64,000 bases of DNA from Stenocarpella maydis (GCA_002270565.1 NQMI01000075.1:124001-188000); one strand, 5' to 3'. Shown: positions 1 to 11,318, counted from the first letter of the stretch. Program-made: numbers and translations. Notes: generated from the letters alone by a model not told the origin.

Positions 1-185
1 CCTCAATATTGTCACCTTATTCATCTACCTAATTCGGGGGCCGCTTGCGAATTCATATTGACCTTATAGCCACGCCTTGCGATCCCGTACATCGCCCATC
101 TCTCAGTTTTTCCATGAGCATCATCCTTGCCTTTCGCATTCTTTCCCGTTTCAACCAAGGCTACTAGGCTCTTTTTACTTTAATA

Positions 186-883
186 ATGGACGGACGTAAG
201 TACCTTTGTCCCTACTTACAATCACCTCGTGCCGGGGGACAGGTGATGTCAGGCTGCTGACCTATCCATAGTAAACGATTTTCGGACAGTGCGGGTTGCC
301 GAGGTTCTCTCGGACTTCCAGAGCACACAATACTTCATTGCGGCCGCACCTGTGGATCCGCCGAATATGAACGACTACTATACCGAGGGGTGGGCCGCCC
401 TACGGCAATGTAACCTTGATGGGCAGCGGATTCTGAACTGCGGTGCGGATACGAGCGTCCCTGAAACGAGTGGTGGGCCAGACGAGCAGGCAAAAGCCGA
501 GTTGAAACAGTCAGTGGCTACTGGTGATGCTCCGTCTTGGGAGGGACCGGAAGGCTGACCAGAGAAACAATTGTCGCCGGATTTACAGAGTTCTGCTTGA
601 TGCGTTTGCACGCCGTCATGAGGCACGGAAGATATACCTCCGCCAGGCTGCTGCGCAGCGGTGGATCGAGTACCGGGAGCAGGTGCTCAAGTCAAATTCT
701 GGGAACCAGTCCCAGCTGAGGCGTTGCGACCAACAGCTCAGAGCAGTAGGCATTTCGATATGAGTCGCGTCACTATTGCCATTGAGTACGAAACTGACAA
801 GACACTGTTTGCAGGAACTCCAAATGATCACGGATGAGGCCATCTACGCGGACCTCCAGTCATCTGATGTCAACAGTGCGTAA
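186..883 (+). CDS. orphan small protein, unknown function; exon structure partly unresolved
   Basis: I do not recognise the family. The ATG at 186 is followed after only 10 nt by a strong GTAAGT donor (196). The intron ends at 271 after a CTGAC branch site, and the join is in frame (M-D-G-L-N-D-F). Exon 2 stays open to a stop near 556. The next coding stretch (about 545-682, rich in Arg/Gln/Ala and probably helical, e.g. RRIYRVLLDAF) is in another frame, so a further small intron or a frameshift lies between about 457 and 562; several splice choices fit and none is convincing. An intron at 683-814 (CAG/GTGCTC, branch ACTGAC, TTGCAG) joins cleanly to a last exon, 815-883, ending DVNSA-stop. 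Two well-formed introns favour a real gene, although the region is repeat-rich. Confidence 0.42.
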
Positions 884-2600
884 CCCCCCTAACCCGCAAC
901 CGTCTCCCGGGACGGCCCCCTAGCTGCGGAAGTTGCCGCCACTACCACGCTGTTTAGTGGGCTGCCTCTCCTGTTGTGTTCGTAGCAATACCGCTACGGC
1001 CAGGTCCAGACCTGCGTCCTTTTCCCGCTTGTACGCCTCAATCATACGTTGTATCTGGTAGCTGACTCGGACCGCCGCCACAGTGGGCCGCTGGACGGCC
1101 GAAGACCCCAGCTTGCGCAGTATACAGCGGTGGGTTCGCACTCGACGATAGGTGCGTGCCCAGGTGCCATAGAGACCGATCCGAGGGCGCAGTAACTACT
1201 CGCCGACATTAATGATCCACGGCCGACTTCTTGTGCATAACATAGCGGATACTCAGATTCAATTTTGTTGTGCGGATAGAAAAAGAGCGATGTGAAAGAT
1301 CTTGATGGTTGAAATTTGGACGAGTGCATTTATGCTTGGTCTCGTTTCATAGAGGCAAGGGCTTGGAGGCGACAGGTTTCGTCTCCATGCGAGGGAGGAT
1401 GTCTGTATTGTAAGATCTAGAGGAGGGAGGTTGTCTTCTGTAAGATCTAGATCTGGCTTTGATTTACTGCCCGGCGCATTCTGGACTCGCATGGGGCAGG
1501 ATCGGATGTAACAACTTGCAGGGCGAGAGAATGGCAAGATGACTTTAATAGTTGAGCTTAAATTGTCCGAAATATATCCGCGAACGGACCGGGAAGCGCA
1601 ATACGAGGACCAAACTACATGCACGCTCTTAAGTGCGGGCGCTTTCAATGTCGTCTCAGTTCAGCACTTCTGGTACCTAGGTATTGGTAAATACGGAGAC
1701 CGCATTCTTGCCCAACTCAGCTGATCCTTCATGCTGGCTACCGGTGAAAAGAGGGAGAACTGTCAAAGGAGGTAAGAACCTTGCTTTTCTGTCATAACAA
1801 TACTCACAAGCATCCCGTATAATTTGTTGTGATTCAGTCATTCTAAATTTATTTGAAGATTGTATGACTTAAATGTTGGCTGAACTACAAGAATGAATCT
1901 TCCAAGATACCTGTTGCACAAACTAATATTTTTTTATTTGTTTACCTAGTATGCATAATATGAATACCTATGCCAAACAGCATCTAGTCTAACCACCATA
2001 ATTTTTGCCGTGTCTTGTACCACTCTCGAATTGTTTTTTTAGTGAACATGGCTGAGGAATATGTTTTCCCAGGCCCATTTTAAATGTTAAATTACAGCTA
2101 AATCCTGAGGCTCTGAAGGTTGTTAAAGTAACTAGCACAACCATAGTACTTGCAAAAATCCCCTAGGAACTCATTAGTCCCATAAACTAGTATATTCTTT
2201 ACAATGAGTTGGAAGCCTGAAGCCATGTGACCCAGCCGGCAACAGTTCAAAATGCTTAGCCTGAAGTCTGTTCGTAGGATTCATATAAGATGGATGGTGG
2301 ACAGAGCAGTCAAGTGCATAAATAATATTAGTTACTGAGACGGATCTGCTTCCTGCTAGCAAAGCAGACCGCTCAGCCGAAAGACCAGAAATTCCAAACG
2401 AGAGGTTGGGCATTCCTAGGAGTACATAGAGCTGTACCGTCATATAAATAGCTTTATAATATAATAAATGTAGCTGAAGCCTATGGTGGGGTAGGTTCAA
2501 ATACAATAGATTTTTCAGGGCTAGGAGAGAGGGTGTTATAGGACTAGTGTGTGTTCTGGGAGTTTTGAGGCTAGGTGTTATGAAATTATGGCAGTAGGTT
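884..2600. other. intergenic, no gene recognised
   Basis: Open frames here are short, start at non-ATG codons or show no recognisable motif. A 13-bp direct repeat, TGTAAGATCTAGA, occurs twice near 1408 and 1438. Base composition becomes clearly AT-rich from about 1780 to 2530, as in decayed repeats. I see no tRNA or promoter that I can support. Confidence 0.5.
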
Positions 2601-2660
2601 TTATAGTAGTAGGTATTATGGGAGTGAGTGCTGTCAGAGTGTGGGAGTAGATATTATACT
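2601..2660 (+). repeat. dispersed repeat, copy 1 (partner at 13343-13425)
   Basis: A GT-rich stretch containing TATAGTAGTAGGTATT, then a block reading GTGAGTGCTGTCAGAGTGTG, ending in ATTATACT. The same order of words recurs at 13343-13425, where about 24 extra bases separate the two blocks. The copies are diverged and lie on either side of the Helitron, in the same orientation. Confidence 0.55.
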
Positions 2661-3250
2661 TGTTGGTTGGGTCACGTATTGCAATACCATAGGTGGTGGT
2701 GGTTGTTGGTTGATTGGCTATGGAGGAAGTGGTAGTGTTGTGGGCGTAGCCCGCACAGCCAGTTCGTGTCTATATACTTGGACGCAGGTCACGTGACTGT
2801 AGTGACTACGGCCAGTTACTATGGTCAGTACTACAATTGCCCTGCTGGCTGGTAGTCGCCCACTGGTATTGCCACAATACTAGAAGGTGCTATGCAAGCT
2901 TACTTAGTAGGGATGACGATTCACCTCAACCCCCACGAAGGTGGTCAACCAGACATGCTGCCCTTATTAACAGTCTAATTCCTGAAAAGAACAATAACAA
3001 CCATAGGGCTCCTATATAGTTTCCCCAAGACCGTAACGCATACCATCCCTTCCCCAGAAGGACCGTCCCTTTGGCAGCAAAACGGTCCAATACCTATGCG
3101 CCCCCCTTTGCGCAACCACTACCTAGGTAAAAATAGACCTTGGGGCCGCTGGCTCAATTATCAGCCCTAGTATCTATATTCTATTGTCAGCCTGAAGCAA
3201 TCATCAACTCGCCAATCATCAACTCGCACACCCAACGGCCCAGGGATCAG

Positions 3251-3287
3251 CAGAGCGGGACGTAGATCGAGCTTGCAAGATACGCTA
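3251..3287 (+). repeat. inverted flank repeat, left copy (partner 11483-11519)
   Basis: A 37-base stretch centred on GAGCGGGACGTAGATCGAGC matches the reverse complement of 11483-11519 at 34 positions. All three differences are A here and G in the other copy, the direction expected from RIP. The pair brackets the Helitron in inverted orientation. Confidence 0.6.
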
Positions 3288-3565
3288 GCCCACTCCACTT
3301 GCGAGATACGCTGGCCCACTCTGCTTGCGGCAACGTAGCGTTCTGCTTGTCCCCATGCCTTCTGCCTTATAAACGCCGGATCACATGACCTGGGAACAAC
3401 ACCAAGTGGTATAGCCGGCAGAAGGCGAGATAATGAATGCTAACAATATTGGGTCTCTAAGCGCCCGTGACCCGAAGGTTGCAAGTACGAGTAATGCATA
3501 AAGCGAAAAACTAATCCCCTGGCCGGCTTCTTTTTTAAGCCGGAGGGATCTGGTAAGGACTTTTT

Positions 3566-3716
3566 CCTTAACGAGGGCGGGCTTCCTTGACGCGGGCTTC
3601 CTTAACGAGGGCTTCCTCAACGAGGGCTGGCTTCCTCAACGAGGGCTGGCTTCCTCAACGAGGGCTGGCTTCCTCAACGAGGGCTGGCTTCCTTAACGAG
3701 GGCGGGCTTCTTTGAC
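3566..3716 (+). repeat. 19-bp minisatellite
   Basis: The unit GGGCTGGCTTCCTCAACGA is repeated about four times almost perfectly (3625-3700). It is flanked on both sides by degenerate units reading CTTCCTTAACGAGGGCGGG and CTTCCTTGACGCGGG. The array explains the Lys/Ala/Pro-rich open frames on the minus strand, which I do not regard as genes. Confidence 0.8.
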
Positions 3717-4264
3717 GCTAGCTTCACTGTGGTTAGGACTGCTTGCTCTGATGTGCCGGGACGACCTCTGCCTGGGATGATGCAGTGACGATGCAATGTC
3801 TCATGATAGCCCGGCGCGGCTTCTAGTGTGACTGTATCGTATGCAAGGCAGTACGACTTATATGCCATATAAGGCGTTGCTTGCCCCTATTCTGCAACAA
3901 CCACCATACCGCGTATATGCCTTCATAGTACTGACGTTCAACTTCAATTTGCCAGCAGGGACTCACTATTGCGGTTGAAGGAGCAATACCTTGCCAGCTC
4001 TCTCACGAGGGCACGGGTTCAAACACAATGCCTACCATTCCTTTTTTTTGCTGTTTTTTTTTTGCAGCAAGAAGGGAGTCCAACCTTCCAGCTAATTCAG
4101 GCTGACTGACGTTATCAGCTACTCCAAACAGCAGCAGCAGCTGGCCGCCAGCTGTTGCCAATGTTATAGTAGTTAGGAAAAGTCTTCAAATTTGAGCATT
4201 TTGAGCTCTGCAGTGCTTAGGGGCGACTGCAGCGGCCGTTGGTAGTAAGGGTTGGTGTAGGTGT

Positions 4265-4330
4265 GGTGGTGCCGAGCGTTGCCCTCGTTGCCCTCGCTGC
4301 CATCATTGCCGTCGCTGCCGTCGCTACCGC
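4265..4330 (+). repeat. 9-bp minisatellite
   Basis: Successive 9-base units of the type GTTGCCCTC/GCTGCCGTC. On the minus strand this would read as a Gly-Ser-Asp/Asn repeat, but no start, splice or family signal supports a protein. Confidence 0.6.
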
Positions 4331-4523
4331 CATCCTTAAGCTTGATTCTTCTCACCAGGCAGTCGTCTGATGTTTGCTATTCTGGCAGCTGCAACTGCTA
4401 ATGAAGAGGAAGACGAGGTTATCATTATCTGCGCTTGGTTTCATAGTTAACAGGGCTTCCGCCCGGTCGGACCTAACGGGCGAGATCCTCATACTCTTTT
4501 TATTTAACTAAAACGATGATTCT

Positions 4524-4651
4524 CAGGATATCAACTCTATCTCTGCTGCGCCTTACAACCGGCTCAAGTATACCATTCACCCGCAGGTGGTAGTCTTCAG
4601 CAAGCAGACTCTATTACCGCGTAGTCTTATAAGCATAGAGTTAATATCCTG
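4524..4651. repeat. short inverted repeat near the 3' end of the Helitron
   Basis: The 17-base arm CAGGATATCAACTCTAT (4524-4540) pairs with 4635-4651 at 16 of 17 positions across a 94-base spacer. The single difference is C versus T before A. It lies about 250 bp beyond the last Helitron codon. It may belong to the terminal structure of that element or be a small MITE; I found no target duplication. Confidence 0.5.
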
Positions 4652-4900
4652 GGCTGTGTTCCCCTTGTTGGTTGGTGGGTAGGTATTTTGGTACTGGAAG
4701 AAAGAAATGGTTAGCAGAAAATACTCAGAAACTAAGCTGAATACTCATTAAAAAGAATAACAAGCAAGAATAATAGCGGTATATACTGGTTAGAGGAAAG
4801 CACGAATCATTATCTATTAACCAGATATCTGCTGCTCTAAAACCCCTAATCTATAGAATTAGTTATAGAGGTTCTCCTCCCTCTACTGAGTACCTCCCTC

Positions 4901-7900
4901 CTATGCTGGATCATCATTAAAGGCCAGGTCTGGAGCAGCAGGCAGCTGCTGCAGATAAGGACGGCTATTGAGGATCTCCCCAGCATCACGACACCGCAGA
5001 TAGTCCTTTATACGCTACAGACCAGTGTTGTCCTTAGCCACCTTGAGATCAGCCAGCAAGAACGGCTCCTCAAACATCAAGCCCTCAAGCATCTTGACCC
5101 TCGAAACAGCAATATATGTCAGGCCGGCAGTAAACTGCTTGGCCGCAATGTTAAGGACTGCGCGGTCTAGTGTTGCCCCCTGAGACTTGTATATAGTAAT
5201 AGCATATGTAATAGATATGGGAAACTGCATCCGGGAGCAAGCAGCCTTGCCCTTCTCAAAGTCTCGCTTTGACGGGAAGACAGGCATAATATCCTGGGGC
5301 AGCTTGCTATAGAAGCAAGCCAGGCTGCTGTACTTGTCCATCTTGATCAGGATGATAAAGGGCTGTGTGTGGCGGGGATCTTCAACATTAGCAGCCTATG
5401 TGATATCGTAAACAATCCCCATTGCACCATTAACGAGGCCAGCAACTATCCACAGGTTCTCTATCAGCATCACGCAAGCACCGCAGTAGAGGGTGAGAGA
5501 GTTATGCAGGTTTCCAGCATCCTTGGAATCAACGGCCTCCGCACCTAGACCAGTGTTTATCGCCTTGCAGTTAACAACCGGAGCATCAAGACGCTCCAAG
5601 TGGGTAGTGTTGAACTCACAAACCTCAGCATTTGTGCCATAGATGCGGAGGGCATCATCAAACTTCTTAACCTCATCCAGGGGCAAGCCGCTCTAAATAC
5701 GGCTCGCCAACATCCGCTAGTGTGGCTGCGTAGGGTTGTTCTCCCGCAGCCCGCCTAGAGCAGCACGAAACGCAGCCTAACTGTCGCCCTGCTGCCGGAC
5801 CACCTGTGTCAGCTCGATGGTCCTGTTGAACTGCTCGTAGGCAGCACGGCCGGCCTTGTCCCAAGCCTCTCTCAGCTGGGAGTCATCAGCAAAGAGCGGC
5901 TTCATGGCCACGGGGGGGAGCTGGTGGAAGTCGCCCATAAGGACAACATTCCGGCCACCGAAAAACAGATCCACACACTCAAAGATCTGCCGCATACGCT
6001 AGTCAATAAAGTGAAGCATCCGGGAACCAATCATCGACTTCTCATCAATCACAAAGTACTCAACATGGCGGTGCTTGTTCCGGATGTTGGTGGCCTCCGC
6101 AACTGTTAGCTGGGGAAGCTCCCCAGACCCAAATGTCATAATGGGGATCTTGAAGAGAGAGTAGATCATCTGGCCCTGGATGGCGTTTGCTGCAACGCCA
6201 GTAGGAGCAGCCTTCTCTATCACCCGGTGCGGAATACCATAGGTCGTGGAGATCTGCTGAACTGCAGCAGAAATCATCTTGAGGGTATACATCTTGCCAG
6301 TACCACCAGGACCGTCAACCTGAAGGAGGAGCTAATCAGCAGCCAAGCGAATGTGGTTGCTGCCATATCGACCACTGCTGGCGGAGCGTTCCTAGTGCCC
6401 AACAACAGTATCATACAGCAGGCGCTGCTCAAAGTTGAGGCTGTCTGCAGCCGATGGGGAAAGGTCGTCGTCGTTACCCAAGCCGAGAGGGTGGTTAAGC
6501 ATCATGTTCTTCCAGAAATCAGCCCTCTCGTCAAAGAGCTGACTGTAACAACCAACGTGAGGGGTCCAGTCGTATTGACGATCGATCTCACGGTTCCCCA
6601 GCAGCTCAACATCATCCGTATCCATACCCACCCCCGGAAGCTGGGCAGCAAGCAGCTGCCAGTCCTCCTCGTTCATCTGCTCACGCTTAGCATTAGGGTC
6701 CTCCTGGAAGCCCTCATCCTTAGCATCAGGCGGAATATCGCTGTAGTAGTCATCCTTGTGCTCGTGAATAGCTCGGCAGTACTCGTATGCCTCGGCGAAG
6801 GTGTTGAACTGGATGCCATCTGTACTCTTAAGCTCCTCAATTTCCTTATGAGGGTGGTGCAGTGTCAGCTTGATGCAAGCAAAGTCCTCAAACTGATCTC
6901 CTCCGCGGTCAGGCTTGTAGTGAGGAAAGTAGTTAAGAATACAAGGCTTGGCCCGGCCCGAGAAGTAGGCCCAAGGGGACCTAGAGTGGTTGACGATGGT
7001 TAAGAAGTTGAAATACTCAAGATCTGCCCACTCCGCTGCCCGATCACAATACTTCTGATAAAGCAGCTTGAACTCACGAACGTTATTGGTGTCCAGATTA
7101 ATTACAGCCATGCTGTGGCCAGAATCAGGGTGCCGGCAGTTAACAGACTGGAACTTGTGACTGTACTCGATTAACGGCAAACCCAGGAGGTGGTGAGCAA
7201 CCTCCATGCCCGGCCAGTCCCGCTCAGCAACCAGCTTATTCATCATCTTGCCGACGAGGGACACCAGGGGCTTTGCATGGTTAACCTTGGGAATTAACTC
7301 ATGAAGCATCTCGTTGTATGGCTGAGTCTTGGTCTCGGCCTTGCTGCAGTACTTGGCGACGTAGTTGATCACAGCCCGGAGGGATGTATAGGGCGCAGTA
7401 TTGGTATTTGCCAGCCAGCTGAGGGTAATACCGCGGATATAGTTGTTCATCCAGGGGTCGTTCCGGATGCCATCAAACACATCCCACGGGCACGGCTTCT
7501 TGTCGTTAAGGGTATGGGTCAGCTGAGCCATATCGTGCAGTAGACGTTCGTAATAGAAGCAGCAAAGGGGTTCATCAGACCACTTGCCATCCGGAAGCTT
7601 ATGCTTCCGCAAGCAGTATGCCTTGCTGCAGTTATAATGCTGCACCCTGTTGAGCACACGAGATAGGAAGCCGAAGGATATATCATTAGCAGGAACGTGG
7701 ATTAGAGGGTTGTCCTCTTGTGGGGCCATCTTACAGCCCGGCTTAGGGTTCTATGCCTTAACATAAAGGCCCTAGAAGTTAATAAAGGCTTCCTTCTTAT
7801 CCTTATTAAAGAAGCCGTCAGGGCCCGCCTGGGGAACGTCACAAAGCTAGAAGAGACCGTAGGCGTGAGTGCTGCTACAGCCCTGCCACTTAAACTAGTA

Positions 7901-10878
7901 CCACCATGCTGCAACTCTAAACTTGGGCACCAGGTACTCCTTAAAGAATATCATAATCCACTGGTGGAAGTAGTATGCTGTAATATAGGGGTTCTCCTGG
8001 AGGTTCTTGCGTGCAATCCTTATCTTGCTTATATTATCTGTAGCAAGCTAGCTATTATAATTAGGCATGGCCCTGGTGAGAGATTCCTAGTGTAGATTAG
8101 CAGCTGAAAATATGATGAATATGTAAGGGCACTTGAGGGCATAGCACTGAGTAAGCAGCTCGTTTCTTGCCTGGTTCCAGAAGGGGCGCGTGCCCTTGAG
8201 CTTGTCTGAGGACCTAATAATGGCATTCAGTAGCGCCTGTGCCTGGGGGCTATCGTTGGTGAGGGCTGCCTTTAGGTTGTTAATGGTGGCGAAGTCCTGG
8301 TTCTGCCGGGCACCCGGGTGCTTTATAAAGAAGCTGCTGGTCTTATTGACTTGAGCTTGCATATGAGTGTTGAATGCAAAGTAGGGGAAGCAAGGGTGCT
8401 ATGCAAACCTGCTATTATCCTGCAGTAGAGCATGATATACCTACTTAATGAAGGTAATAATACGCTCTTGTGGCACGGTGAAGTTGCCTTAGCTATATGG
8501 AAGCAATGATGGTATTAATATTGCAACTAATGTAATGCAGCTGGTAAGATCATTTAGGGGCATAAACCGAATGCCCGGCATATCTATGAAGTTGCGTGCT
8601 GGCTCAGCATGCCGCTCATTATATTGAAGTACAGGCGGCTGCTTAGGATTTGCCTGCGGGCGGCCGGAAAGCTGCTGGCGTAGATAATAGAGGTCAGCGT
8701 AGGCAGTAATGAGGTTGGGGGCAGCAGAAATGTCCTTAAAGGCATCCTCTTTAGAGTTATCATCGTCACCACCAGCCATAGCAGCCGCTCCGGCTGCAAT
8801 ACGGGGGTTATTATTAGCAACCTTAACTACAGCAACCTGGTTACTAAGATCGCTATCCTTGGTGAACTGGGATAGCCTCCTGAAGTTGATCTCAAGATCT
8901 CGGTAATAGGGGTTATTAGCAATAAGGAATCAAAGCTACTGCTTGATGACATAGCGCCAGGCACGAACTTCCTTCTTAAAAGCCGCAAGCCGATGAGGAT
9001 CCTTCCTTAGGCTCGCTGGCCGCAGGACCATGATATCATACTCAGACGGCAGGCGGGGCAGCTGGTTATAGAAGGTGGCAATATCCCGGAGGAAGCTGAT
9101 GCAGTGGCGGCTGTACCTGTGCTGCTGGCCACGAACTAACTTAATATCAATAAAGACGTGAACTCTGCTAATATACTGCTCCTCAACCTGTGTAAGCTTT
9201 GGAAGGTTAGGAATACCACCTAAGTTTATGTTGTTAGCAGCAGAGAAGAAGAATGGCTCGCCGGGCAGCTTTGTATCGTCCTTTCGGTAGCAGTCCTTGC
9301 AGATACCATCCCGGAGCTTCAGGTTAAACCAGGTGTGGTTGCAGCGGGGATAGTGCTCCTTGATGGAAGCTGAGGTAAGGCGGTTGTTGAAGTTTGTAAT
9401 GAGCTGCTTCTTGTCATTACTGATAGATAGGTCTTGCAGGTTATTGTGGAACTCAGGATCGCCTTCGTTAAGGAACTCTGAGCGAGCTGGATCCTCCTCT
9501 GTAGGCTGGGACTGCCGCTGAGAAGAGCGGCGTGGGCGTGGGCCGTAGATACTGCCCTTGCTGGGACCACGGCGGCGGCGGCTACCACCCTGGGAAGACT
9601 GGGTTGATGATATCTGGGACTGAGGCAGGAAACCATTATCACCATTATCTTGCTTGCCCTTGTCTTGAGTACCCTGGGTGAGTTGATGAATGCACTCACG
9701 GCAGTAGTCAACAGGATCCTCATCAGCCACGGGGCGGAACTCGGCAAGAGGAAACTTATGAAGGCAACCAATATAAATCGATTTGGACTGGTTATCCCAG
9801 GGGGTTGGCTGCTCTTTATCGTCAACGTCGTTACAGTAGATACAGATCTCCAGGTGAGTGCTGCTTCGTAACCGAGGGCGGCGGCGAATGCCACAGGTTG
9901 AACACTCAAACCAGTCGTTGTGGTCGTCACCACCTGGAGCACCTACAGCAGCTTGCTGCTGGCTGAGAAAGGACTGGGTTGGTTGTGTAGGGTCTGGGAT
10001 CTCACCGTGGCGACGCTGGTGCCGGTGCTCATGCTGCTCAGCGAGACGACGATCGTGAGCACGCTGCTCGGCCTCAGTGTATCCTTCAATGCGTCCACGA
10101 CGGTGGAAGAGCTCCGAGAGCCCACGACGTATGCCAGTCTGGCCTTTAAAGATCTCAGAAGTAGGCCTACCACGACTAACGACAGAACTTGATATACCTT
10201 GGCTTGGGAGGATCGACCCACGTTGGGGAAGTCGGCCACGGGTTGGCAAAGTGCTGTGACTGTATCTCTGCTGCCTAGTTGGGGACTCCATCTCGACCTC
10301 GCTGCCGGCAGGTTGGCTTGATAGCGGGGCAACTTCGATAACTTCCTGCGTGGCTCGGGTAATTGGATGATACCTAGAAGCAGCAAGCTCCTCGGGCTGA
10401 CTGGGTTATATGGTGAGACTCGGCAGCTCGAGTGGTGCTAGGCGAGGGGGCTCAAGACGAGCCAGGCGTTGGGACTGTTGATGTTCAGCAGGGTTAGCTC
10501 CCTTGGGAGAGGATATTGATTCCGCAGCTGCCCGACGATGAGGCAACGACAGAGCGGAAAGAGCCTGGCGAACAGTAGATCCTCGAGACTATAGACTGGT
10601 TAGCAGAAAGCTTTGTAGATAAGTGTGAGTGGTCTTGCCTGTGTAGCCTGTTGGGCGGACTGACAGGCAAAGCAGTTCTTCACCGGCTGCTTGCTGCGCT
10701 TTGGGGCAAACTGCGTGAGGGGTTTGATGTTCTGGCAGCTGTGACACTGCTTGGTGACGCCCTCGATCTCATAGTCGTAGATCTCGCTGTTGTTGCGAGC
10801 ATCGCGTTTGTGGGGTTTGAAAGGGTCCTCACTACCGCCCGGCGGGTCGGGAGGAGGAGGGCCAGCAGCAGCCGACAT
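4901..10878 (-). mobile_element. degenerate Helitron (rolling-circle transposon), RIP-mutated
   Basis: The minus strand encodes the parts of a fungal Helitron RepHel protein in order: Cys-rich N-terminal domain, DUF6570-like region, Helitron helicase-like (HUH Rep) domain and PIF1-type SF1 helicase. From 10588 to 4901 the frame never shifts, yet about twenty in-frame stops occur. Wherever the ancestral codon can be guessed, they are TGG to TAG, CAG/CAA to TAG/TAA or CGA to TGA. That pattern is what RIP (C-to-T, mainly at CpA) produces. The exact termini (5' TC, 3' CTRR with hairpin) were not located. The hairpin at 11229-11248 and the inverted repeat at 4524-4651 are candidates for terminal structures. 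The element is surely inactive in this state. Coordinates cover the coding span only. Confidence 0.9.
4901..10878 (-). pseudogene. Helitron Rep/helicase gene, interrupted by stops
   Basis: Exon 1 is 10639-10878 (80 codons from the ATG at 10878) and contains a CxxC...CxxC motif (CHSCQ...CFACQ). A 50-nt intron with a GC donor (GCAAGA), branch GCTAAC and acceptor TATAG joins in phase to exon 2 at 10588. The decayed product would be about 1975 residues. The DUF6570-like part is around 9330-8940 and the Rep domain around 8360-7300. The two-tyrosine motif YVAKY is intact near 7345, but the metal-binding HxH reads His-Ala-Tyr (7859-7867). The PIF1 Walker A (GGTGKM, about 6290-6310) has Met in place of the usual Ser/Thr. 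Helicase motifs include DEKSM, GDFHQLPP and, near the end, a TIYKSQG motif. Stops fall for example at 10406, 8936, 8489, 8087, 6392, 5999, 5777, 5396 and 5015. Confidence 0.88.
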
Positions 10879-11228
10879 GCTGAGCACAGCTGTAAAGACT
10901 GCAGGAGGATGTTTTGGCAATGGGAATCACTTCTGATAATGGGAATCAGTTAATAAGGAAAGAATTGGATATAGGTTAGAGGAAAAAAGTTAAGGTTGAT
11001 GGTTGACATTGGTAGGAATAGTGGTGTGCAGGAAGCAAACCGTCTGCGGCAGGCACTAGCGGCTGCAGCCCTGGCTGACTAAGCAACCCAAGCACGCTCC
11101 ACGCCCAATATCAACCACGCCTCTTCATCATCAACACCATAGAAACCGCTAAACGATACGAATTGACTGTTTTAAAGCAACTTGGTGATAGATTCAGTCT
11201 GTTCTGAAGGCGTCCTCTTGTTATTTCT

Positions 11229-11318
11229 AGGGGGGAACCCCCTAGGACCCCCTGCCTGCGGCACTAAGCCTGCGGCACCTGACCACGCCCCCTTCCGGCC
11301 CACGCCCCCTTCCGGCCC
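11229..11318. repeat. hairpin and tandem duplications at the Helitron 5' side
   Basis: CTAGGGGG-GAA-CCCCCTAG forms an 8-bp stem with a short loop at about 11229-11248. It is followed by two copies of GCCTGCGGCAC (about 11250-11275) and two copies of ACGCCCCCTTCCGGCCC (about 11284-11318). The position, upstream of the Helitron start codon on the minus strand, suggests element-related sequence, but the terminus is not proven. Confidence 0.55.

Larger units (their letters stand above)
2661..4523. other. intergenic repeat-rich stretch, no gene recognised
   Basis: Apart from the minisatellites listed separately, this stretch holds two imperfect copies of CTTGCRAGATACGCTRGCCC (about 3273-3320) and a duplicated TCATCAACTCGC word (about 3200-3225). 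Open frames are produced by the tandem repeats and match nothing I know. Confidence 0.5.

Noticed and set aside
3381..3868. Lys/Ala/Pro-repeat proteins on the minus strand
   Set aside because: They are translations of the 19-bp minisatellite and lack any other support.
6227..7003. 258-codon plus-strand frame across the Helitron
   Set aside because: It is the antisense shadow of the helicase/Rep coding sequence.
11229..11248. Hairpin as a transcription terminator
   Set aside because: Eukaryotic context; stem-loop terminators of the bacterial type do not apply, and the position suggests transposon-related structure.
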